From Coffea arabica (Eukaryota > Streptophyta > Magnoliopsida > Gentianales > Rubiaceae): 64,000 nt of DNA. The notes below the pieces were generated by a model. It saw only the letters and a program-made list of their open reading frames with translations, had not been told where the DNA came from and searched no databases. The stretch spans positions 21,894,501 to 21,958,500 of the forward strand of contig NC_092323.1 of NCBI RefSeq assembly GCF_036785885.1. Direction: 5' to 3'. The translations under genes were made by a program, and so were the position numbers. Shown here piece by piece: positions 1-10,859 of this stretch (position 1 is the stretch's first letter; the number at the start of each line of letters is the position of its first letter).

Positions 1-954
1 AATAGTCCTGATAGCCCTCGTAAATAGAATAATCCTTGAGCACACGAGTTACGGGCTTCCATGGACTAGTAAATGGCGCCAAATAAGTCAACAATAATTT
101 GAATTCTCCATTCACTCCTCCCTCACTTGCATTTATTAGTTCAAGATATCTTGCCATCGCCACTCTTAATTTATTCCTGTCATGAAATTCAAAATTGTCT
201 GGTATAATAAAGTCAATTTCATTAACAAGAATTGAAGAGTAAGAGTCAGGAGAATATTGATGAAGGAGTGGAGGAGATGTCACCGCATTTGGAGATTGTT
301 CACTGGATTCGTTCACTTGAACGAGTTGATCCTGGAGTCTCATGTCTTGCACTTCAGTTTCCTTTTCAACTGCATCTTTAGATCCGTTTCCTCGAAACTC
401 TTGCAGTTCCATGTCATTTGGCCGGATAATTGCACTCTCATCTCCTTCAAGATTGATATTGGTTTGTGAGGGCAATTCTTCAAGGTGAGAAGCTAATCGC
501 TCTATCCTGGATGTCAATTGACGTATTTGATCCGCCAGGTCGCGAAGGCTCGCTTGTGTCTCCTGATGAAATCGATTTGTATTAGCAATTAGTAATTCCA
601 TCATTTCTTCAAGAGACATACCTGACACGGAGGATGATTGTTGAGACTCTTGCTGTTGAAATCCATTGGCCCCGTCCCATAATTAAAATTGGAATTATCC
701 CACCATCCTTGATCATACCTGTTTGGATAAGGGTCATAACACGTTTGAAATCGAGGTGAAAAATCTCCAAAAGTATCAATCGGAGCACTTAGATTATCTT
801 GAAATGCGGGGCATGTGTCGGTTGAATAACCTGAGGTAAAATAAGTTTCACAATTTGCAACAGCCCATTGATCATTAGGAAAAACATGAGTCTCATAACC
901 CCATTCAGGAATAAAATCCAGTCTATCATCAAAATACGGGATGTTAACAGCCAT
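1..954 (-). pseudogene. gag-like protein of the minus-strand Athila-like element, frameshifted and partial
   Basis: Structural (Gag) protein remnant of the retrotransposon. Frame 1 starts at the ATG ending at 954 and runs to 601. It holds a degenerate zinc-knuckle-like stretch (Cys, Thr-Asp-Thr-Cys-Pro) and a Tyr/Asn/Gly-rich segment (YDPYPNRYDQGWW) close to the one following the zinc knuckle in the Athila gag at 32640. Around 665-672 the frame shifts, and the second frame is open from there to base 1 (about 220 residues). It begins with a Q-rich stretch and SLEEMMELLIANTNRFHQE, matching SLEDMVKTIASNTMKFQQD of the Athila gag, then a predicted coiled coil. The last ~80 residues before the edge (LVNEIDFIIPDNFEF onward) are not gag that I recognise. 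The normal gag N-terminal domain is missing. Confidence 0.6.
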
Positions 955-1036
955 AAACTATGTAAAAAAAAGAGAGAAAAATAAATTAAAAATGAAAACA
1001 AGGTGAACTCAAAAAGAAACAAATAACTAGCGTCAG

Positions 1037-1054
1037 TCCCTGGCAACGGCGCCA
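1037..1054 (-). other. Primer-binding site (TGGCGCCGTTGCCAGGGA on minus strand)
   Basis: It lies five bases inside the LTR end and shares TGGCGCCGTTGC with the PBS of the element at 31482. This class of PBS is typical of Athila-type elements, for which a tRNA-Asp primer has been reported; the primer identity here is inferred. Confidence 0.75.
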
Positions 1055-1059
1055 AAAAT

Positions 1060-2499
1060 TGACAGGTTGTCAGCCTGTGCAATAATAAAAATCTGCTCAA
1101 ACTAAAAGTAATTTCTGTAGATAGTGGTAAGTAGGGTCGAATCCACAGGGACTGGGAGTAATTGTTTCTTTTCAAATTTACAGTGACAAGGGGGGTGTTT
1201 TGCGCAGAGGTGACAATCAAATAAATGCAAATAAAATCCAAGGAACTACTAAAAATTAAATAACAATTTACTAAAATCAAATGAATGATAACTAAGGATC
1301 TAGCCAAAAAATAACTTCAGCAATAGTTCACCTAATTGATCATCGATGCACAAGCCAATTCCAATTATTTACCAATAAATAGGTTATAATTGTCAAACAA
1401 GCGATGACAGTCAACCCCTCTTTACTGTGTCGGTGATTAAGGTACGCCCGTTAATCACTGCTCTAATTGAGAAATAATCCTAGGTACACCCATAAGATTT
1501 AATTTCCCAATTGCCTTACGTATTAGAGGAGCCCTATTCTAACCAAATAACGCACTACCAGGGTTATTTCAGATTAGCCCGCATATCCTCCTGACACAAA
1601 CCTAATCATGCCAGTTGTCACTAATTTAAGGTAATTAAACAATTACAGATTTAATGCCCTAATTGACAATAGATTATCAAATTAACTAATTATCCGGATC
1701 CAAGACAATCAATTAATTAAACAATCATAAGCACTGTAACCAGGGAATATGCGAATACCAATAAATAAAAGCAAAAGATAAAATTAAATCGATCTTACAA
1801 TTTTAGACGACCCAAAGCATCCGTTGTTCCTTGACTAGAAAAGCGGGTTTAGTTCATCCCGGATGCGAAAAAACCATACAGATTTGCAGAGAAAGCAACG
1901 GCCATCAATTGGATAAATTCACGTCGTTGCACTACTGTCGAAAAAGTAAAGCTAGAGGAAGTAGTTCATTGCTTTGTTTGGTCTTGACATCCGAGAGAAG
2001 AAAAGCCAATACGAATCCAAAAGAAAAGTCAAAGTAAAGCTAATAACTACTAAGTATTGTCTGACATGCATAAGAATCAAAAGCAAAGGAAAAATCCTAA
2101 GGAAAAGTCAAAGGAAAAACTAAACTAAAGGAGACAGCCCAAAATCCTCTACTCCTAATTCTCCTTTCTATCTAGTAGTCTCCTGTGCGGCGGCTCTCCG
2201 TCCGGAGAGGAAGCCGTCCCCTTGAGGTTTGCTTTCTTTTCCCTTTTTCTAGTTGCTGTCTTCGGTCAAAATTACCAAAAAGGTCTTGTATCTCCTTGTT
2301 CTAAGAATGCCCTTGATTGCCTGCTATTTGAACTCTTTCCCGATGACTGTCAAATTGGTCTTGATTATGACATTTTTATTCTATTCCCTGAAATAAATGC
2401 AAATTACGAAAAGTGAGTAGAATCTAATAATTAATTCACATTGGGTTAGTTAATAGAGGGAATTAATAATAAAATAAATAATAAAATCGCACCCTATCA
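1060..2499 (-). repeat. 5' LTR of the minus-strand Athila-like element (about 1440 bp)
   Basis: The ends are TGATAGGGT and CCTGTCA when read on the minus strand, the same termini as the Athila LTRs at 29891 and 41509. Internal segments also align with those LTRs, for example the GCATCGATGATCA block near 1340 and the CTAGCCAA block near 1300, but overall similarity is much lower. The small ORFs at 1831-2037 and 2222-2416 lie inside the LTR, resemble nothing I know, and are not annotated as genes. Confidence 0.7.
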
Positions 2500-2749
2500 T
2501 TAATATCTTTTTCTTTTCTTGTTTTCTCCTTTATTCTTCTACCAAACCCTCCCCAATTCCAGAAAAAAAAATTGTCACCTTAGGGTTTGAGTTTCGACCG
2601 CTTTATTTGTGTCGTTGTTCCAGTTGATTCCTTAGTTCGTTGTTGAGTCTCCAATCGTGCCTTGTTTTGTCTCATCTTGTTTCCTTTTTGTCAAAATCTG
2701 TCATAGTAACTTCTATTGAGTCGTAAAAGAAAAATTCGGAGATACTATT
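2500..2749. other. Spacer between two LTRs
   Basis: About 250 bases of pyrimidine-rich sequence with no reading frame, repeat or RNA gene that I can support. Confidence 0.5.
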
Positions 2750-5447
2750 TGTGATAGCCCCACCTCCCTCTCAGGCGAACTAAAGGGTTCGGCGGACCGC
2801 CTGCCCAACTCTCACCGGGACTTAGTCATACCTCCATCAAAATCGAAATAAAACCACAAAAATTCGTATAACAAAATCTAATATTTAAAGTGAAACTTAT
2901 ATACATTTCTATCTCAAAAGGGAGTACAAACATCGAATATACAAAGGTTCTCAATTCTTCATATATCCAGCCCGTGCCAAGCGCTAGGACGAGAACCATT
3001 ACCAAATTCAAGAAACTAGTCTAGGCGAGTCTATACCGATCTCTTGTCCCTGCTCGCCTTCCCCGGTTAAGGAAAACAAAACTAAAGGGATGAGCTAAAA
3101 ACTCAGTGAGGTTCGGAACACATAATCAAACAATAAGTTCAATGCATTAACCATAAATAACCAATAATGCTAGAAACATTTACAATGGAAAGCGATAATA
3201 ACACATTCATTAAAAGGATACGTGCTCAGAAGGAGCCATTCATTCATTCTCCTTTCATTCTCTTATTCCTCCAATCATTTGAAAATGCATTTTGATGAGT
3301 AAAACCCCTCATTTGCATTGACATTCGTTCATTCATTTCATTCACCCTCTCCTAGACGTTGGCCAGGCTCTACCAGACTACAAGGTAATACTCGAGTATA
3401 CCAAACATCCACCCAGGGTCACCATATTGCCCGACTGAGTCCGCTTCTGGCTCGAGTCGATCAGTAACGAAAGGCAGGGTCCAGTTCAGCCAAAAGACTT
3501 ACATTCATGCACAAGTAATGTTTCAATCATTAAATCATTGAAAATTTCACATTCATTTAGGTCGAGTGCGATAAAGTACACACTCGCCTAGAAAACTCGT
3601 TTTGGCAATTATTGAACGCATTAACATGTCATCTATCATTCATACAAGTCATATAATCAAGAAAATATAACAAACAGGAAACACTCACCTATTTACGCAA
3701 AATAATGTCCAAAATATTCCTCCGGACAAAACCCTCAGTCACCTAGGAAACCTAAAATTAAACGAGAGAGAATATTACAGTTCGTCTAGCACAAACAATT
3801 AGGTGAAATCGAAAAAACCCGACTAATTACGAGTAAAACGTATAAAGATGACTTTAAAGTGAAAAGAGGGCATTTGGACCTGTGGACGGGAATAACTAGG
3901 GTTTCATAAACCAAACGCAAAACTAAACTCAAAAGGGTTATAAATTTCCAATGGAAAACACTTGGATTGAAGACAAATCAAAATCCAACTAGATAGGCTA
4001 AAGAAATATTGTTTTCGGAATCGTTTATGTGCTTAAAAATCAATATATATTCAAGTAGATATTATATAACAAATGTCCTGATGAAAATCATGTGAAAAGA
4101 GGACAAAATACCTAAGGAAACCCTAAACCATTCCTCTTTATTTTTGCAAGAATTAAGTAATCAGTTGATGGTGAAAACTGGATAGTTGTAGCTATGCATC
4201 ACGTTTTGAAAACGGTTAAAACGGTCACCACCTTCATTAAATAAAAGTATAAAAGTTTACATAACATGTAGCTCATCTAACCTCCTTCAAGAGGACCAAC
4301 GTAGATCTCAATGAAATACATCCAACTTGACCCAAAAATCACATTTCCAAAACCACTTTAACTCACTCACATTACAAGAAAAGAAACGGACAGCATTTCC
4401 CCTAAATTCTTCACTTTCCCCCTACAATCAAATACTCAATCTTACAACAATCAACCACAATCACACATACGGTTCATAAGCAATAAAACACATTCAATTA
4501 GGCCACAATATCCTTCAATCAAAGCCAATTAGAAGCTTAAAAGCCAACCATAAGAAAACCCCCAAATTAAACCCTAAAACCAGAATTTATCCCCACAAGC
4601 GAAAATTTTCCGCAAACAATCGCAATTAACGCACAGAAGCTTCATTTAACACCATTTTAATCCATCAATCCAAGACCAGCCCATAATTATCATATAAAAT
4701 CAAAAGATTTCCTAATAAATCAGAAATTCATCATAAACTCCTTCAACCCATGAAATTTTCCGCAAATCAACATATTTAATCACTACGAAGCACTACTATA
4801 CCATTATTAAAACAAAAGGGGAGCTTTCATAGCAACTCACCTTATAACTCAAGAAAGATAGCACCTTAAAGCTTCCCTTCAAAAATCACTCCGTCAAAAG
4901 CTTTAAAGCCACTTAGTACACACTTGTATTGAGTGGATTGAAAATCCAACGGTGAAATCTTAAGATTCAAGCAAAAATTGAAACTAGAAAATGAAGAGCG
5001 TTCTTTCTTCTCTCAATGGTGCACGGCTGAGCTAAGGAAGAAATGAAGATATTTTGGGCCAAAAATTGAATAAAAAGAAAGGAAACATGCGGTCAAAGTT
5101 GGTGGCCGCCTGTGATACGTCACAATTCGACCGGATTCCAGGCAAAGGAGAATTAAATTTTTTTTTTTCAAAACCCTTCAACAATCCGGCCAAGAACTGG
5201 TCGGATTTGCGGCCAGATTTGGCCCCTTCCATTTTTCACAAAATTTTTCCTTCTTTTCTTAGTTCAATCGCTGCGCTCATCCGCACTTCCAACACATAGA
5301 CATATATACATATCTCACATCACACGTTCACATATATGCAACTAAAACCCTCCTTTTAAAACAAATGGTTAACAAATTTTCATTTGAAAGAGGGAGTGAG
5401 AATAAACAAAAGGCTAAGAAAATGTGAAAATTTTTAGGGTTCTCACA
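2750..5447 (-). repeat. Solo LTR of a long-LTR retrotransposon (about 2.7 kb)
   Basis: On the minus strand it starts TGTGAGAACCCT and ends GGGGCTATCACA, with TGTGA/TCACA terminal inverted bases. It shares several ordered blocks with the plus-strand copy at 24441-28191: the terminal GGCAGGCGGT block (2785-2820), the CTCACTGAG block (about 3100), and the TATACTCGAGTATTACCTTG block (about 3380-3400). Flanking pentamers are CTATT (2745-2749) and CTGTT (5448-5452), a target duplication with one transition. No second LTR, PBS or internal coding lies next to it, so a solo LTR formed by recombination is likeliest. The lineage is unnamed; a long-LTR Ty3 element is a guess. Confidence 0.65.
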
Positions 5448-6287
5448 CTGTTCATCGATACTGTTCACGGACTGTAGCAGTTACTATTCATCATCGCACT
5501 GTAGCATTACTGTTCATCATACTATTCATCCGAAAATTTTTTTTTCCATTCCTTGTGTTTGTTTCTTGTTGTTCTTGAGTCTTGTAGTTGGCTTGGTAAT
5601 TCCTTGAAGTTCTTGGATTGCATAGTGGGTTATTGAAAAAAATCTTGATACTTTGAAAACCCTAAAAGTCCTTTTGAATCTTGAAGTGTGGCTACCTTGA
5701 TTGGTTCCCAAATCTTGACTGGTTTCCAAATTTCGATTGATTTCCAATCAAAAACCCATTCCTACATTTTAGCCACAACCTCTCCTACTTTTTAGGACTT
5801 TTCTTAACCCATTCATTTTATCCTCACTTTTGGCCATCTCGTCCTATATTTTAGGGAGTTAGCCGCCACTTGTCACCCCTTTTTAGGAGAACAATTCGGA
5901 CACACAAAGACAAGAAAAGGCAGCCTTGCACTGGATTTGGAAATTGAGAGGGATTTGGAATCTTATTTCCACATTCTTGACTTCTAATTCTTGTTAGACT
6001 TGGTTCATATTATCAGCTGCCAAAATCCAAAAGTACACTTAGGAAACCTTCACAAAATAGCAATTTGCTTTTTAAAACTGATTCCAAGAATCAAGCAAAC
6101 TCAACTTCCAAATTCCAACCAAGTACAATTGGATTGACAAATGGAGCATGTGCAATGGTTCATGTTCATAATCAAGTTGAGTTAGCGACATGCTTCTTGG
6201 ATTGCATATATCAAGCCATTCTCTGAGTTACTCCTTTGTAAGCAAGCACTCGATTTGAGGACAAATCGTCTTTCAAGAGAAAAGGAA
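5448..6287. other. Non-coding stretch with CTGTTCATC/ACTGTAGCA motifs, then possible retroelement 3' remnant
   Basis: 5448-5530 holds alternating CTGTTCATC-like and ACTGTAGCA-like short motifs. 5531-6287 has no supportable frame; short ORFs there overlap in both strands. The last 40 bases, with TTTGAGGACAAAT and then the purine run AAGAGAAAAGGAA, look like the 3' end and polypurine tract of a plant Ty3 element just ahead of the LTR-like block at 6288. Confidence 0.4.
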
Positions 6288-6983
6288 TGATGAAAACATG
6301 AAGATTTGGATCCCTTTCAAGTTCAAGGAAATTTGTTTGATGGTTGATAGCGCAATCGGACTCAAAAATCATTGAAGATTTGTCATGCTTATTTCTTGTT
6401 ATTTATTTAATTAAGTTTTCAGCAAATATTGTTAGTTAATTAAAGTTAGTTTTGAGTTATTTTTGAGTCCTTAATAAGGGGAATAAAGGCTAAGATCATG
6501 TATAGTTAAGTCTATTTGAGTTAGTTTCTTATTCTAGTTGAATTAGAGTTTTAGGAAAGTAGTTAATTGCTTCCAAATTTATTTAGGAAGTTGTGTCAAG
6601 TTTAGAAGTCAAGTCAAATAAGGAAACTTGTATTGTTTCCAATTTAGATTAGGGTTTTGAGTCTTGTAAGACTATAAATAGCCAAGCTTATGATATTTTC
6701 AAGGGGAAGACAATTATGAATAAAATTTGAGAGTTTTCTCTTGTTCCTTGGGGAGCGTCCCTTGATACAAAGTGAGTCGAATCTCCTTTGTTCAAGTTTT
6801 GGCTTATCAATTCAAGACCATGTTGAATTGTGACGTCATTCTACCGTTCTAAACAATCTCGAGCGGTTCTTGATTGTCTAGAATCCATCCAATTTATGCA
6901 TAACCTAATCAAGATAGATCATTTCGCTGTCTGATCGATTCGATTTCTTCTCGAGTGGTCCTTGGAGAATCGAGTTCGTATCA
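6288..6983 (+). repeat. LTR-like block (about 700 bp) abutting the Helitron
   Basis: It begins TGATGAAAAC directly after a purine-rich tract and ends TCGTATCA, giving TGAT/ATCA termini. It contains a TATA-like CTATAAATAGC (about 6671) and an AATAAA signal (about 6719), in the order expected for an LTR. Helitron Rep coding starts immediately after it at 6984, suggesting a Ty3-type element inserted into the Helitron and its left part is no longer recognisable. Its partner LTR was not found, so the call is tentative. Confidence 0.45.
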
Positions 6984-9900
6984 ATCAGCAGAAAAATGTT
7001 CATATTCAAGTTTATACCCACTCTAATACCAGCCATAGAATTAAGCATTACTATGGCTGTTATGATCCTTTGCAATACCCCATTCTCTTTCCTCAAGGTG
7101 AATGTGGATGGCAGCATGGTGTTAAAAAACTTCGCAAGAGGAAGAGAAATGTGGATTCTTGTGAGGATGATTTCAATGTTGATCCTTCCTCTGTTGGTGA
7201 CTTTTCGCATTTACTTGATTTGGAACGTAGAGGCAAATGTATTTCTTACTGCCTATGCCTATTAGGATTGAACATCATAAACTTTTATACATTAGTTTGA
7301 CATTTTTCCCTTGTTCTTTATAGTTGTTGAACATGGAAAGAATGAAGAGGACACCGTATCGGCAAGAGAGTATTACTGTTATAGCTTTCAAATGAGAGAG
7401 AACGATGAGTCGATGCTGCTGCACTGTCTTAGACTTCTACAACAATTTTCGGTTGATTCTTATGTGAAAATAGAAACTTCTAGGCTGGATTTTCATAGAC
7501 ACCGACAAAATGTGGTTAGGTTAGAAATTCTTCAAGGGGTATTGGACAGTGTCTCTCTAGGCCAAACCGAAGGTTCTAAAGTTGGTCGTAGGATAGTGCT
7601 ACCTTCTTCTTTTATAGGTGGTCCCAGAGACATGAGACGCCGCTACCTTGACGCAATGGCACTCGTACAAAAGTACGAAAAATTGGACATTTTTCTTACC
7701 ATGACCTGCAATCCCGCATGGAAAGAAATTCAAAGCAATCTGAAGTATCATGAGAAGCCGCAAGATAGGCCTGATCTTTTAGCTAGAGTTTTTAAAGCTA
7801 AATTTGAAATGCTTAAGCATGAACTCTTGAATAGACAGATTTTTGGTGAGGTGGCAGCATGTGTCTATGTCATTGAGTTTCAAAAGCGGGGATTTTCACA
7901 TGCTCATTTGTTACTCATTTTAAAGCCTCAATCTAAGTTGCTCAATCCGGAGTCCTATGACAAGGTGGTTTCCACTGAATTACTTGATCGACTTCAATAT
8001 CCTCACCTTTACTCTCTTGTTGTAAAACATATGATCCACGGCCCTTGCGGAGCCATGGATAAAAGTTGTCCTTGTATGAAAGACGGTTCTTGCAAGAATC
8101 ACTATCCAAAAAATTTCTACCCTCATACAACCATGGTGAAGATAGTTGTCCATATTATAGAAGAAGGGATGATGGGAAGAAAGTGAAAATTCGCAGATTC
8201 ACCCTTGATAATAGGTGGGTTGTGCCTTACAACCCCTATCTTCTTGCTATGTTCGATTGTCACATGAACGTGGAGATTTGTTCTACCATTAAATTGGTCA
8301 AGTACTTGTATAAGTATGTGTTCAAGGGGCATGATCTGGTTTGCTTTAGGATTATGACAGATGATAGTGCTTCTGATACTGACGAGATTAAGAGTTCTAA
8401 AAAGATCGATATATTTCATCTCCAGAAGCGTTTTGGCGCATCTATGAGTTCCGTTTAAATGAGATGACCCCATCTGTTTATACTCTCCAGGTCCACTTTC
8501 CAAATCAACAGCTTGTTTCTTATCCAAGGAACTCAGATTTGCTGCAATTGTTAGCTAAAGTTGATTTGTTAGCTAAAGTTGATTTTTCTAAGACCATGCT
8601 GACTGAGTTTTTCAAAATGAATGCAACCAACGCAGTTGCTGAAAGCCTTAAATACATTTATAGCATTTTGTTTGGTCTTCTAAGTATAAACACTGGACAG
8701 AAAGAAAGCGTCAAAAGGTGATAGGTAAACTCGTCAGTGTTAATCCAAGAGAGGGAGAGAGATACTATCTAAGACTTCTCTTAAATCATATTCCAGGACC
8801 GGTATCATTCGATGATCTCTTGACTGTTCATGATAGAAAAATGGAGTCGTTTAGGGAAGCCGCTTTGGCGCTTGGTTTGTTGCAATTTAATACATATATA
8901 GAAGAAACGCTTGAGGAAGCTGCTGCATTTCAAATGCCATCTGCACTCATATTGTTATTTGCTACTCTTCTGGTTTATTGTTCTCCAACTGATCCTACGA
9001 TTTTATGGAGAAAATTTGAATTGGACTTTTCTAGAGATTATGAGCTGCATAAACAATATAATGACTACTCTCCCGCTCAAATTAGAGGATTGATTCTAGC
9101 TGATATTAATAGATCGCTTCAGCAGATAAGTACAACCATTGCTGCCTATCAGTTGCCATTAGATGATCTTGTTAGTGTAGATCAGGTTCACCTAACAAAA
9201 GAAATAGAGGCTAAAAGAAACATAGACATACTGCCAGAAGATCTATTGATGTCTTTGAGATTAAATTCCTAGCAAAAGTATGCTTATGACACCATTCTGC
9301 AAGCATGCTTTGCTTCGCAAGGGCATTCTTTTTTTATTGATGGTCCTGGAAGTACCAGTAAAACCTTTTTATACCGGTCGCTGCTTGCTACTTTGAGATT
9401 ACAAGGTTTTATAGCCATTGCAGTAGCAACCTCTGGAATTGCAGCATCTATCCTACCTGGGGGAAGAACTGCACACTCTAGGTTCAAAATACCTCTTGAT
9501 TTCTCAAAAAACAGAACCTGCCAGCTTAGCAAGCAAGGCAGTGTTGCGAGACTGCTCTTAAAGTCAAAACTAATCTTGTGGGATGAGGCTTCCATGGCAA
9601 AACGAGCAAATATTGAGGCATTTGATGATTTGCTTAGAGACATAATGGAATCTAAACTGCCTTTTGGGGGTAAAGTTGTTGTATTTGATGGGGATTTTCG
9701 ACAAACACTACCTGTTATTGAGCAAGCAACAAAGGAAATTCTTTTGCAGTCATGTTTTCTCAATTCTCCATTGTGGTATAAACTTCATAAACTGAAGTTG
9801 ACAGAAAACATGCGAGCTATATTAGATCCTCAATTTTCTGAATTCTTGTTAAGAGTTGGTGAAGGGCATGAACCTATTGACTTCAGCGGTGAAATAACCT

Positions 9901-10744
9901 TGCCAAGAGATTTAGTCATTCCTTATTATGATAAAGAAGAGTCCTTAAACAGGTTACATGCCTTAATAACTTCTGGTTTATCTATCTACTCTTTAATGTA
10001 TACGGCTTCTAATTAAACTCCTTTATGAACAGGTTACTATACTCTGTATTTCCAGATTTTACTCTCTATTCCCAGGATCCATATAGCATGATTAATAGAT
10101 GTATTCTCATCCCTAAAAATACCTCGGTTGATGAGCTGAATGATATAATGATTAGAAGGTTTCCTGGAGAACTTCAGACTTACATTAGTTTTGACAAAAC
10201 TGTTGATCAGTGGCACCAAGGGGATTATGAGGATTTTCTTAATTCTTAAAATCCAAAAGGCCTTCCTCCTCACAGGTTAATGTTAAAGGAAAACTGCCCG
10301 ATTATACTGATAAGAAATCTAAATCTTGTTGAAGGCCTATGCAATGGCACAAGACTTATATGTAGAGAGCTTGGCCGACATACCATCTCTGCTGAAATTG
10401 TCTTCGGCCAGCATCGAGGAAAAAGAGTTCTCATTCCAAAGATACCGTTACAAACTCCTGACAACCAAAAGAATTCGATTGCATTCATAAGAACTCAATT
10501 TCCTGTTCGACTTTGTTTTGCATTGACTATTAATAAATCTCAGGGACAAACTCTCGATTATGTTTGCATTTACTTGCGAGAGCCTGTCTTTTCTCATGGA
10601 CAGTTATATGTAGCCTAGTCCAGAGCTAGAACTTCAGCTGAGCTGAGAATAATTATTGTACCAGGAACTTTTGATGGTATAAAAATAGACTACAAAACTA
10701 GAAATGTTGTGTTCAGTGAAGTTGTTGAATTGAGCCAGCAGTAG
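6984..10744 (+). pseudogene. Helitron Rep/helicase (RepHel), decayed
   Basis: Rolling-circle replication initiator fused to a PIF1-type helicase. Visible in order: Helitron N-domain (YDPLQYPILFPQGE near 7055-7095); an intron-like GT-AG gap 7239-7323; the HUH nickase motif FSHAHLLLIL (about 7895); the conserved block DNRWVVPYNPYLL (about 8200) and the two-tyrosine motif KYLYKYVFKGHD (about 8300); helicase Walker A (GPGSTSKTF, about 9345, where family members usually have GGTGKT); Walker B LILWDEAS (about 9575); and the C-terminal INKSQGQT and SHGQLYVA motifs (10530-10618). A second GT-AG intron of 80 bp fits 9953-10032 in phase. Damage: frameshifts near 8130, 8450 and 8650-8715, and in-frame stops at 9270 (TAG), 10247 (TAA) and 10616 (TAG). 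The normal family protein is well over 1000 residues; this copy cannot make it. Confidence 0.85.
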
Positions 10745-10859
10745 AATGTTCTTATATTCAGGTATACTTGCACCAGTCTATAGCTGTGTTTACTTATTAC
10801 TAAGGTCTTATGTATACTCAAACCTGTATATTATAATCATTTTCCCTTTTTTTATAGAA

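Larger units (their letters stand above)
1..2499 (-). mobile_element. Athila-like LTR retrotransposon, 5' part, cut by window edge
   Basis: Read on the minus strand, this is the left end of a Ty3-type element: a 5' LTR (2499-1060), a primer-binding site directly inside it, a short leader, and a gag-like frame running off the window at base 1. The LTR starts TGATAGGGT and the PBS core matches that of the plus-strand Athila-type element at 29891, so the two belong to related families. The gag frame lacks the usual gag N-terminus, which suggests a deletion derivative. The 3' half and right LTR are outside the window, so full structure and target duplication cannot be checked; TTAAT (2500-2504) would be the outer duplication. 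Confidence 0.75.

Noticed and set aside
257..469. 70-residue plus-strand ORF.
   Set aside because: It is antisense to the continuous gag-like frame on the minus strand.
789..1307. 172-residue minus-strand ORF over the gag start and LTR.
   Set aside because: It crosses the LTR end and PBS and is a hydrophobic shadow of the gag frame.
6905..7265. ORFs in other frames over the Helitron N-domain.
   Set aside because: The Rep-like frame (YDPLQYPILFPQGE) explains the region; the others are shadows.
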